Notes: generated from the letters alone by a model not told the origin. A stretch of DNA of 10,819 nt from Cephalothrix simula (GCA_035591015.1 JAXIUW010215064.1:1-10819); one strand, 5' to 3'. Counted from the stretch's first letter, positions 1-7,642 are shown. Translations and numbers: made by a program.

Positions 1-14
1 TGTCAACTGACCTT

Positions 15-170
15 CACGCCATTGGCGTATTTTTACACCTTGTAAGTAAAATTGCAATTTTCAGCATCTTCTCCCAGTATTTTTCAAAGCTTAGCTCTTA
101 AGCTATAAATATATTCCAAAGCTTATAGTTCATAACACCAAGTGAGCTACACGCCATTGGCGTATTTTTA
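15..170. repeat. 21-bp direct repeat with palindromic core, two copies
   Basis: Two identical 21-bp copies lie at 15-35 and 150-170, 135 bp apart. Each holds a perfect palindrome of two 6-bp arms around one base (ACGCCA-T-TGGCGT), followed by the T-rich tail of the repeat. Between them a shorter word, CAAAGCTTA, also occurs twice (85-93 and 117-125). The copies could be two monomers of a tandem repeat of about 135 bp that begins upstream, or a duplicated binding site. No third copy is seen near 285, so any array ends here. The repeats are certain; their meaning is not. Confidence 0.85.
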
Positions 171-284
171 AAATCAGTATGTTTTATAGAAAGGATTGGC
201 AATGATGGGGTGGGTATGTATGAAAAGATGAGCAGAAGACTCTAAAGTTGTAGTTCATTCCACGTATTTAAAGGAGCTATATAG

Positions 285-345
285 GCGGGAAATCTGGTGG
301 GGGTCCAGGGGAAGCCCCCGGAAGCCAAACGGATTTTGGGGTATT
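285..345. repeat. GC-rich hairpin-prone patch
   Basis: This is a GC-rich island in an AT-rich setting. A run of five G at about 299-303 can pair with five C at about 315-319, and GGGG close to CCCC gives an alternative small hairpin. The abrupt change in composition suggests an inserted repeat fragment. I could not assign it to a family, and no target-site duplication is visible. Confidence 0.35.
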
Positions 346-443
346 ACTAGATCTTACTACCCGGAAATAGCGTAATTTTTATAGGGTAGCTCTATGAATA
401 AATTGATAATGGAAAACAATTCTTGGGTCTGCTTCGATGAAAT

Positions 444-560
444 GACCATGATTCATAATCAATTTGACCATGATCTAGAATCAAATGACCATGATGTAGA
501 ATCAAATGACAATGATCTAGAATCAAATGACCATGATCTAGTCTCAGATGGCCATGATTA
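444..560 (+). repeat. 21-bp minisatellite in an open reading frame
   Basis: Five units plus a partial one run head to tail: a degenerate 22-bp unit at 444-465, then 21-bp units at 466-486, 487-507, 508-528 and 529-549, and a fragment at 550-560. The central units differ by one or two bases; the outer ones are more diverged. The period is seven codons, so the repeat keeps frame inside an ATG-to-stop frame at 394-600 (68 codons), where it reads DHDLESN repeatedly. The predicted peptide is acidic and rich in Asp, Asn, Ser and His. It has no signal peptide, no membrane segment and no domain I recognise. A stop codon lies just upstream in frame at 382-384. The frame may simply follow from a stop-free repeat unit, so I treat the repeat as certain and the coding reading as unlikely (about 0.15). 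Confidence 0.9.
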
Positions 561-602
561 CCCTGACCCCCCCTATACCTTGGTTTCTAAGCGGATTTAA
601 AC

Positions 603-622
603 GTCTCAGATCAAACTGAGAC
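603..622. repeat. 7-bp stem hairpin, 6-nt loop
   Basis: GTCTCAG (603-609) pairs perfectly with CTGAGAC (616-622) around ATCAAA. It starts two bases after the stop codon of the 394-600 frame and is followed by a T-rich tract. In a bacterium this would look like an intrinsic terminator; the eukaryotic character of the window makes that reading unlikely. Confidence 0.5.
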
Positions 623-1850
623 TGGTTGATTTTTTCCAAAAAAATTAGGTTTCGCAATTGCCCAAAGACTTGCCCAAATACGGTACCTTAGAGATAACGT
701 CGCGTACGAGTCAAACCCGCGGGGTTCTCATCGCACACTCGGTTCTCTGTAATTCATGTTGCACCTCTGATCATCTTTGCCTCAGCGAGTTGAGCAGGTA
801 GCAGTAATGTAGGCTAGCTCTTCTGATATTCTGTAGGAGGATCTCGTGGTGATAAGCTTCGAAAAATTAGCTTGTTCCGAAGTAAGGAACAATTGCCTTG
901 TGTGTTGTTTAGACCATGATGGTCTCTTCCGTCCTTATCAAGGGGAGTGCTAACCTTCTCTCCTTTTATACAACACATACATACAAACTCATTACTCTTA
1001 TTATATACTCATATTATTTTAACAAGTAAAACGATGGTGCATATGTGTGTGTTACTAAGTTAAATACAAATAGCTTGACGAACTACAACCCGTTGGTAAA
1101 TCCCGATCGATATTTTCATGAGAATAATTGTGTATCACTCTTCATACATGAGAATAAAACGCCAGTGATTTCGATTACTGATGAAGTGTTTAGTTCATAA
1201 AATTAATAATAGGGGTCAGGACTAGTAAAAGGATCCAATTAGATATTTATTATTTACCTTTTTTTAGATCATCCTATTGTTTCATGTTCTCCATAGGGAC
1301 GTAACGGGTTGCAACCGAATTAATTATTGACATTGGTCTTGAATTGCAGGTTTAGAAGATTTAAAATCCCTAATAATCAGCTCTATTGTTCTGAAAAGAA
1401 AAAAACTTCTCTTCAAAGTCACGCACTTTAAATAAATTAAGTTATTATGGTTAAAAATTTGGCTTATAAAATTTTGAGTCACCAGATAACTTTCAATCAT
1501 ATGAACTTTCTTTAAGATCTCTTAAAACCCCGTGGGAAATTAATGAAAATAATGCCTAATTATCTTGAATCATCTTTCCTTTCAATTGCAATTTATTGCC
1601 TAATTTATTCCAAAATGGCTGTAAAAAGATGACAATGATGAAAAAATGTCAGAAAACTGTCTTTAAATTGAATTCTCCGATTTCAATTTTCTCAAATTAA
1701 TTTTTCTTGTGATATTTATTAAAAAAAACGGGGAATTTCGATTTTACATTTTAGAACATGGAAAATTATCTTTTATGGTTTCATCGTATACTGCATGCCA
1801 TAATATGCAACAATGAAGTATTAGCCGTATTGTGGATCGAATAATTCAAT
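623..1850. other. non-coding stretch with small palindromes and a CpG patch
   Basis: No gene is visible here. CpG is locally dense at 698-735, which includes the 13-bp palindrome AACCC-GCG-GGGTT (714-726). Two further short inverted repeats are TTGTTCC/GGAACAA at 872-892 and the 15-bp palindrome AGACCAT-G-ATGGTCT at 911-925. The rest is AT-rich with A and T runs and stops in all frames. Confidence 0.6.
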
Positions 1851-1888
1851 AATAATAATTCAATTCAATTAAATAATAATTCAATTCA
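1851..1888. repeat. AAT/ATTC-rich 21-bp tandem duplication
   Basis: A 17-bp word is repeated exactly at 1851-1867 and 1872-1888 (period 21). It is built from AAT and ATTCA units and flanked by more of the same. This is simple-sequence expansion with no sign of function. Confidence 0.8.
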
Positions 1889-1984
1889 GGAAAATTTCGT
1901 CAAATCTTTTGAGTGTTGAGACTTTTTAAAATCAATCATATTCGTATGGAATTGATGTCAAAGAAGAATGAGACCCCGAGAGCA

Positions 1985-2044
1985 CTCGGCGGATCCAGGG
2001 ATCGAACCCGCTTATGGCGCATGCGTAAACTTCCGAAGTGGCTA
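1985..2044 (-). other. degenerate tRNA-like sequence (Pol III boxes)
   Basis: On the minus strand, GGTTCGATCCC (plus 1998-2008) matches the tRNA B-box consensus GGTTCGANTCC at ten of eleven positions. Upstream on that strand, TAGCCACTTCGG (plus 2033-2044) is a 10/12 match to the A-box. The interval between the boxes is only 24 nt, shorter than the 30 or more of a real tRNA, and the T-stem has a mismatch, so this is not an intact tRNA gene. A related sequence may occur at 7191-7232: both share a GCATGCGCC..ATAAGC block followed by GTTC. A fossil tRNA or the head of a tRNA-derived SINE is the likeliest reading. The 1913-2107 plus-strand frame merely reads through it. Confidence 0.35.
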
Positions 2045-2109
2045 CTTCCGGGTTTGCATGATTTGAGGGATTTTTTAACCACAAAAACGGCTATTTTTCA
2101 GGCTTAGTC

Positions 2110-2900
2110 TTTAAAACCGGATATAAAATTATGGGTCTTGCAGTCTCGTCTCATGTGATGTATCTTTTTTGATTTTCAATAATTTTCAATAGGAACTTTG
2201 ATATTTATATTTGTTTACGCCAATATTCATATTGATCCATATTAGACAGCGTTTTTCTTTTTATGCCGGGACAGGTATCTAACTTAACATTTTTATATAA
2301 TAAAAAATCATTATTTACACGTTTTTATGTGAATTAAAAGACAAAAATTAAGGGCGTTACTAAGTGACTGATATCTAACTTCGTAATAACCTAATCACGC
2401 TTGCGGCATTTTCCAATAAAAAGTAAACACGTTCTTTTGATTAAAAGCGACGACTTTGATCTAAAACCTTAAAAAATTCTATTTTCAACTTTAATGTTGA
2501 TAAGATAGGCCTCCGATCGGTGATTATATTATCAGAATATCAAGAAAATGGTTCGATGTTTTTTGGGTGTGAAAATCATAGCAAAATGAAAACATAAATG
2601 TTTTTAAATGCAGCTTAGATTGTCAAAAACATCGTCACTCCGTATATCTGATCAGTGTTCTCATTTTCGATATTTTAGATTGAAAATTTGCGATAAACTT
2701 ATTGAATTTTGCTCATGTATCGTCTCAAAAACATCCCAATATTAGTGGAAAAGCCATTATCTTTAAATTTTGAATTTGTCATCGCGGTATATCATTCTGC
2801 AACAGATTGAATTTTGACACCTTTGCTGAAGTCCCGGCTGAAGTCAATGTTTTGTGGGATTTATGATTTCCTTTTTAATTGTAATCTCACAAATTTCAGA
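2110..2900. other. AT-rich stretch without a recognisable gene
   Basis: All frames are broken by stops and no paired splice signals frame an open segment. The only structure I see is a 9-bp direct repeat, GCTGAAGTC, with a 12-bp period near 2825-2845. It is compatible with intergenic or intronic DNA. Confidence 0.5.
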
Positions 2901-2901
2901 A

Positions 2902-2972
2902 TAAAGACTGTTCTAGAGTCACCATCGCTGGCAAAATTATTCGCCAGCGATGGTGACTCTAGAACAGCTTTA
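2902..2972. repeat. near-perfect 71-bp hairpin (foldback/MITE-like)
   Basis: The arms at 2908-2932 and 2943-2967 are perfect 25-bp inverted complements around a 10-nt AT-rich loop. Skipping one bulged base (A2907), the stem continues five more pairs, 2902-2906 with 2968-2972, giving 30 bp. Pairing stops abruptly at a TA on both sides, as expected of a small element inserted at TA with target duplication. The arms are more GC-rich than their surroundings. Known elements of this kind are internally deleted Tc1/mariner-type MITEs, but 71 bp is very short for one. The length would also fit a small-RNA precursor, though stems this perfect are unusual in animal microRNAs. Confidence 0.85.
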
Positions 2973-3105
2973 AAACACTAATTCAAGATTTATGACATCA
3001 TCACAAAATGGCTGCCATATAAAGACCTATAAAGTTATGTGATTCCTTCTGTAATAACTTAAAACAATCTGTTTAGGCTACTTCACCGCATTGGAATTTA
3101 AAAAA

Positions 3106-3212
3106 AGGTCAAACCTTCAAGGTCACGACGTCGCATTATAGAAATGTTATTCATTTGGTTTCAAAATCTAATTAAAAAGGTCCGAATATACGGTGCAAAA
3201 AGTCGAAGGTCA
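3106..3212 (+). promoter_or_regulatory. three AGGTCA half-sites
   Basis: AGGTCA occurs at 3106-3111, 3120-3125 and 3207-3212, all on the plus strand; the first two are separated by 8 bp. The middle copy is extended to TCAAGGTCA, the known monomer site of ERR/FTZ-F1-type nuclear receptors. Six-base words recur by chance, so regulatory function is only a possibility. Confidence 0.2.
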
Positions 3213-3245
3213 GCGTCCCCAAAAACCAGCATTTAGGGATCGATA

Positions 3246-3577
3246 GGGGATGTTCAATAGGTTAATCGGAATCACAGTTTTCGGTATGCGCATGCGTATT
3301 TCGAAAAACTTACAACGGCATTAGCCTGTTTGGGGCCATGTTTCTAAATGGTCATAATATATTTATAGTATCTAAATGCTTGGAATTTTTCAAGTTTTGA
3401 AATCAATAAAAATTGAGGAAGGAGTGGCTTTAGGCACTAATAATGTATTACAAGCTTATAGAAACATGACCCCAAAGAGGCGACTTTTGCGAGTACGCAT
3501 GCGCACTGCGCAGACCTCAAAAACTGTGAGTACGATTTTTTTCCAAATTGTTTCCGATTAATCTATGGAATATCACC
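3246..3577. repeat. 332-bp imperfect foldback element
   Basis: The left arm runs inward from 3246 and the right arm, reverse-complemented, from 3577. The outer 26 bp (3246-3271 against 3552-3577) match at 22 positions without a gap. Next come blocks TCACAGTTTT (3272-3281 with 3520-3529) and TGCGCATGCGTA (3287-3298 with its complement ending at 3505). A TTTGGGG..CATGTTTCTA block and weaker AT-rich pairing follow toward a centre near 3395. The right arm carries extra segments of about 22 bp and 7 bp, and the left arm one of about 10 bp. This is an old inverted duplication, either a foldback/MITE element or a locally inverted copy. No clear target-site duplication is visible. Frames crossing it (3376-3561 plus, 3517-3726 minus) are products of the repeat and are not called as genes. 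Confidence 0.8.
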
Positions 3578-3585
3578 ATTTGTCG

Positions 3586-3681
3586 CGAAAGAAAAAAATG
3601 TTCAAAAATTATGTTGCGAAGGGAATAGAAAATTTTCTCAAAAATTATGTCTCGAAAGAAAAAATATTCAAAAAGTTTGTG
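3586..3681. repeat. imperfect tandem repeat, units of about 31-36 bp
   Basis: Three A-rich units begin with CGAAAG or CGAAGG at 3586, 3617 and 3653. Each contains a TTCAAAAA- or CTCAAAAATTATG-like block. Spacing is 31 and 36 bp with several substitutions and indels. It abuts the foldback element on its right side and may be local slippage product. Confidence 0.5.
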
Positions 3682-3835
3682 ATTTCTTCCTTTCGTTACA
3701 AAATTTTTACCCACATAATTTGACATTTTGGTTCTAGTAAAATAGTAAAACTAGTAAAACCCACCAACGTCAAAAGTAATTAATCTCTAAAATTTCCAAA
3801 ACACCCACCAACTAGTATTGACATCAGACTAGTTT

Positions 3836-3900
3836 CCCGCAGACCCCAAGCCCAAAACATCCACCCCCACCCAGGTCGGCTGACAACCTCCCCCTGCTAT
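3836..3900 (+). promoter_or_regulatory. C-rich patch with CACCC boxes, possible upstream region
   Basis: A C-rich, G-poor stretch stands out from AT-rich flanks and includes CCACCCCCACCC at 3861-3872, a double CACCC box of the type bound by Sp1/KLF factors. It lies about 350 bp upstream of the candidate signal-peptide exon, so it could belong to that gene's promoter or an untranslated first exon. No TATA box or initiator could be assigned with confidence. Confidence 0.2.
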
Positions 3901-4244
3901 GAGATAATCCTTTCGCGTGCGTGTTTTGGTTAATTAAGATGTTTATGTTCTTTGCATAAGTTTTAGAAACTCACGCAAACAAAATGCCACTGCATGCTGC
4001 TAATTGAAGAGTGTATTATTTTTTTGCTAAACCACAGATGCGTGTAACAACTGTAAAAAATTACGAATTGGACTAGTTCCTACTTTTATCTACGCCGGCG
4101 ATAGACTGGTTCTATCCCTATCGATTGGCATGGCTGAAAATCCTGAGACTCTTCGATGGATTCAGTTGCATTTTGTATTGCCCGCTGATCGTGTCGGAAT
4201 CAGATGTTTGTAATAAAATCGGATACAATATTTTGATTTTACAG

Positions 4245-4277
4245 GGAACAAGATAATGTAAACAGTGACATGTGATC
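4245..4277 (+). promoter_or_regulatory. putative 5' UTR with two start-stop uORFs
   Basis: A T-rich run ending in TTTTACAG (to 4244) is a plausible 3' splice site, so the exon may start at 4245 after an untranslated upstream exon. Between there and the main ATG lie two minimal upstream ORFs made of a start directly followed by a stop: ATG-TAA at 4256-4261 and ATG-TGA at 4270-4275. Start-stop elements are known to stall or divert initiating ribosomes. If the transcript exists as modelled, translation of the main frame could be restrained by them. Confidence 0.35.
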
Positions 4278-4386
4278 ATGAACTGGATATTTCATGGGGT
4301 TGGACTATGCTTGGTTTTGATAGTGTGCTTTTTAAAGGATGGAATATCCTTATCAGATGATGATTTCCGGGTAGTAATATTTGACG
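4278..4386 (+). CDS. first coding exon of an unrecognised secreted or membrane protein
   Basis: The frame opens at ATG 4278 (A at -3, an acceptable Kozak context) and encodes 36 complete residues plus one base of the next codon. Residues 1-19, MNWIFHGVGLCLVLIVCFL, are a hydrophobic signal-peptide core. A short polar region follows, with a plausible cleavage after GIS (residue 24). The mature chain would begin LSDDDFRVVIFD, acidic then beta-strand-like. The exon ends at 4386 in a consensus donor, GTAAGT at 4387-4392, giving a phase 1 intron. That phase is common after signal peptides in genes built of extracellular modules. Read through, the frame stops four codons later. The T-rich acceptor at 4244 gives an exon of about 142 bp. 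I do not recognise the protein, and no downstream exon was found in the window. The combined signal peptide, donor and acceptor make chance unlikely but not excluded. Confidence 0.5.
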
Positions 4387-5147
4387 GTAAGTTTTAAACA
4401 GTTTTTCATTAAATTTGTTACACAGAAGGATAGGATATAATCTTTGGTTGCACAAAAGCCAAAAATGTTTCCTGTGAATTTTCTCGAGAAATTCTTAGCT
4501 GGTTTTTGATACGTTTGACAACTTTTGTATGTTTTGGCAAATTTCTAACACCTCGCAACATTTCTGTCGCATGCTTAAAGAATGTTTTGCAGCTTTTGTG
4601 CAAAATGGATTGTACATTTTGTATAACTTTTACTTGAAAAATTTCAAATTCCAAAAAATTTTCTCGAAAATTTCCAGGATTTTATTTATTGATATTTCAA
4701 GGCAATTAGCTAAAATCTTGTATTTTTTCAGTAACTTTATATATGGTCATCGAACCGAATAAAATAAAAAAGGAAAGTAGACCAAATCAGTTCATAAATA
4801 GTGAAATCATCGGCAGACAGCATATTTTAGCATGATCACAAATTCTTAAGCCAAAATATCTAAAAATATCTAACAAAAAGTCATGTCTGGATATACAGTA
4901 TAGATTAGAATAAAATAGTGGTCAGTATGCCAAATAAGACCTTCCGTATCATGTAATTTGTCAATAATTCGCGTGGGCAGTAGAAATCGCACAGTTGAAA
5001 TTCGTCACAATTTTTGTAATGGATTAGATTGTGCATGTTTTTTAATCTACAGTAGTTTCTTGCATTAGTAGTAATAGCATTCTACTATAGGCCACGTTTG
5101 GGAGGTAGATCTGCGGCCTTGTAAATACATTAATTAGTTAATCAGCC

Positions 5148-5161
5148 GGGGGGGGGGGGGG
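5148..5161 (+). repeat. G14 homopolymer
   Basis: Fourteen consecutive G follow CAGCC and precede TAAGTAATT. Such a run can form G-quadruplex structure and is prone to length variation and sequencing error, so the exact count is uncertain. A second run of ten G lies at 9800-9809. Confidence 0.9.
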
Positions 5162-6061
5162 TAAGTAATTTTTTCTTAGCGACAATGGACCTCTATGATG
5201 AGCCCTTTCCAATGATGAGCCCTTTTAATGAGTTTACATAGCCAAAAGATGGCGTTACATTTTTTTGCCACCGCACCCTATTAATACTTGTATTAATTAA
5301 CTACATACATGTACATTATTATGTATAGTCTGATCAAAAAGCTTTAAAACCGATTCTTCTTTGGCCGAATTACATTCAAATGGTGCATATTGTAAAAAAA
5401 TCTATTGACAAATTGTGTTAATTTTCAACAGTTCAATACTTGTGATTTAAAGGAGAATTACTATGATCAATTTTTTCTCGCTAGGATGCCCATACTTATT
5501 TTGACTAATTAAAGATTTTTTATAGGAATTCAATGATCTTCGATACGATGTACAGTATTTTTCATAATATTTATAGATATAAATCGTTACGTTGTAGATC
5601 ATAATATCTATTTTTTGTATTGATCACTGGACGCGAATTCCAAGTTAAAAGATTCGTAATAGTTAGGGACAAAGTCTCGTGTTTTTTATCCAACCTGGTT
5701 TTGGTGCATGAAAAAGCTTTAGCACCTGTAGGGATGATTTTCTCCATCGTCAACTGATAATAAAGTTACTGTCGGCGGGAATTGTTTCAGATTTATCATT
5801 AATGGCGGCCTTCGGAAATTATTAATGTTGAAATATTGCAATTAATATCGCTTCCGGGTAATAATTGATTGACTTTGCTACCGAATACCGTTATCCATCA
5901 CCGAATTGATATATGATTTTTTGATACGAGATTCGCAATCCGACGCTATTTTTTCGATTATCGATGACCGATCTATTTCTGAAACCTAAAGTAAGAATTA
6001 TTTTCTCGGAGGCGTCTGCATCACAACGCATTTTATGACTTGAACCGTAGTGCGTTAACAT

Positions 6062-6097
6062 ATGCAGTTATAAAATCTTATGCAGTTATAAAATCTT
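6062..6097 (+). repeat. 18-bp exact tandem duplication
   Basis: An 18-bp unit starting ATGCAGTTATAAAATCTT is present twice in direct succession (6062-6079, 6080-6097) with no mismatch. This indicates a recent slippage or duplication event. No coding frame is involved. Confidence 0.95.
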
Positions 6098-6184
6098 GCT
6101 GGTTGCAGCATGAACGCAATAAAGAAGGAGTTGCCTCAGCTTTTTATGCTTTAGTCAATGAAATCCTTGAAGACGTGGTCGACA

Positions 6185-6656
6185 ACTGACGATGTTAGCG
6201 CTATCCTAGAATCCTAGATCATTTTAGTGTCACATACTTCTTCTTTCGTTGACGATGTTAGCGCAACTTCAGTGCATACAATCGTTAAGGGGTTCGATAA
6301 AATAGCGATCATTTATCGCATCGTTAGCAAATTTATTCATACCCACATCGGTAACAGCGACAAAATAAACCGACTATAAAAAAACAGCATTGCTTACATG
6401 TAGTTTTTGATTTGGCATGTTTTTCAACAAATGATTTTATTTTTTATCAAAGGTTTCGACACAGTTTGGTGTCCCAATTATTAATTAGTGTCCAAATTCT
6501 GCTGGCAGGGTCATCGTTACAATGTAAAGCGCAAATTTAGCGCAGTTATATACTACATCGTTGTGCTAATCGATGGTTAGCGCGCAGAATTTTCGCTTCG
6601 TTGACGATTCGAGTGCTATGTCAGCGCATGCGATAAAGTCAGTTATCGACCCCGTA
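6185..6656. mobile_element. repeat cluster, possible old DNA-transposon remnant
   Basis: A CpG-containing region unlike its AT-rich flanks. The inverted repeat is GGGGTTCGATAA at 6289-6300 against TTATCGACCCC at 6643-6653, followed inward by TTTATCGCAT (6312-6321) against ATGCGATAAA (6628-6637). TTAA lies just outside the left end (6285-6288) and three bases outside the right end (6657-6660). A second word, TGACGAT followed by TTAGCGC or a variant, recurs in direct orientation near 6187, 6250 and 6602, with TTAGCGC-like words elsewhere. Terminal inverted repeats plus repeated internal words are typical of non-autonomous DNA transposons. The family is unassigned and the TTAA flank is imperfect, so boundaries are tentative. 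Confidence 0.45.
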
Positions 6657-6659
6657 TTA

Positions 6660-7450
6660 AGAACTTTTTTCTTTGACTATAGTCATCCTTAAATTACCTG
6701 CTGTCACTAATGCACTTTAATGCATTATTGAAAGGAGGTAATACCTCATGACCTCATAGCCATTTATTTATACAATAGCAAGAATCGCTCTTTTAGTAAT
6801 TTTTAATCCTCATCTTACTGAAGTTACTAAATTCTAGTAATTCCCTTGGTGAGTTTACGCTCATTTTTTTAATGAGAGTAACAAAAAACTTACCAACTGA
6901 ACTAACACTTGCCAATGTCCATCTTCTTTAACAGCTTTCCTGTGGTAATTTTTTTATGCCTGATGGTTTATTTTCTAATGTCTTATAGGGAGCTACTAGA
7001 CCAACTCATAGTCAGATATAATATTGTTTCTTCTTTGTTTTACAAAAGTAATTAAGTGTTTTGGTGGAGGATTAACTGAAATGTAAAAAATTCTGTCAAA
7101 ATACTAGTCTATTAACAAATTCCTTCAAATTACACGAGGTTTTTCTTAGCTACTCTTCAGAAACCTTTCCTTTGGTCGAATTCTCCGACATAGTTGCTCA
7201 GTACCGCATGCGCCGCATAAGCAGCAGTTCTTGCAGCTGGTCAATGGGATTTGTTTTTAATGGCACCAAATTTAACATTTCCATAACATGGCCGTTATGT
7301 CTTTTACATTAGTGACCCTTTTATTTTTACAGTACGTCTGAAGTATATATGAAACACTTACAAGCACCCTAGTCATAAACCAGTGTCAAATGACTGTTCT
7401 TTCATGCATAACAAACAAATTTTCAATTTTACGTAAGCTTTACGTTGAAT
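6660..7450. other. AT-rich stretch with small nested hairpins
   Basis: No gene is seen. Perfect 7-bp inverted repeats nest at 6693-6743: ATTACCT/AGGTAAT outside and TAATGCA/TGCATTA (6708-6727) inside. A further stem lies at 6855-6881 (TTAC-G-CTCATT with AATGAG-A-GTAA). A tRNA-like fragment with an A-box-like TTGCTCAGTACC (7194-7205) runs directly into the CGCATGCGC palindrome at 7205-7213. Confidence 0.4.
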
Positions 7451-7454
7451 AATA

Positions 7455-7622
7455 CGGGTGTAAAAGGACTAAGTGACCGCCAGGGCTCACATTTTGTATA
7501 GGCAACACGAAATAAGCTGGTGCTAGGTGACCGGGCTAGGGATTAGTATCCTTGCTAAGTATATATGTTTTGTATGCAAGCCGGTCACCGAGCACTACTG
7601 TCACTGAGTCCTGTCACACCGG
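7455..7622. mobile_element. 168-bp MITE-like element flanked by TA
   Basis: The ends are imperfect inverted repeats: counting the flanking TA, 7453-7477 and 7600-7624 match at 21 of 25 positions. Pairing stops exactly at a TA on each side, the expected target duplication of Tc1/mariner-type insertions. A second inverted pair lies inside: GTGCTAGGTGACCGGGCT (7520-7537) and its near complement (7579-7595). The left arm has 42 bp between the two blocks where the right arm has four, so one side carries an insertion or the other a deletion. There is no coding capacity, so it would be non-autonomous. TIR sequence and TA flank are seen directly; the superfamily is inferred from the TA alone. Confidence 0.7.
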
Positions 7623-7642
7623 TACACAGCAAAAAGCCGAAC

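Larger units (their letters stand above)
4387..6180 (+). other. intron-like AT-rich stretch
   Basis: This follows the 4387 donor and would be the start of a long intron if the exon is real. It holds no gene I can support. Overlapping opposite-strand frames at 4418-4762 are low-complexity and Phe/Lys/Ile-rich. Small structures include a run of 14 G at 5148-5161, a 14-bp direct repeat (5195-5208 and 5212-5225, period 17), the inverted repeat ATTAATAC-TT-GTATTAAT (5280-5297), and an 18-bp exact tandem duplication at 6062-6097. Confidence 0.45.

Noticed and set aside
444-560. CRISPR-like array
   Set aside because: Units are contiguous 21-bp copies with no unique spacers, so it is a minisatellite.
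394-600. Protein-coding gene for a DHDLESN-repeat peptide
   Set aside because: The frame is short, has no recognisable domain or splice context, and a stop-free 21-bp repeat would give it automatically. Kept only as a repeat and a low-interest finding.
603-635. Rho-independent terminator
   Set aside because: The stem and T tract look right, but everything else in the window is eukaryotic and the upstream frame is doubtful.
1913-2107. 64-codon plus-strand frame
   Set aside because: It runs antisense through a tRNA-like B-box; the GGSRDRTR segment is a usual by-product of translating such a sequence.
3376-3726. Two opposite-strand frames across the foldback
   Set aside because: Both lie over inverted or tandem repeats and contain low-complexity Phe/Lys-rich peptides without domain signals.
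4418-4762. Overlapping frames on both strands downstream of the exon
   Set aside because: Low-complexity composition, mutual overlap, no domain; they sit in what should be intron.
5158-5168. GTAAGTAA donor after the G14 run
   Set aside because: A donor consensus is present but the preceding sequence is a homopolymer with no open exon.
5571-5753. 60-codon minus-strand frame
   Set aside because: Chance-length open frame, no recognisable domain and no splice context.
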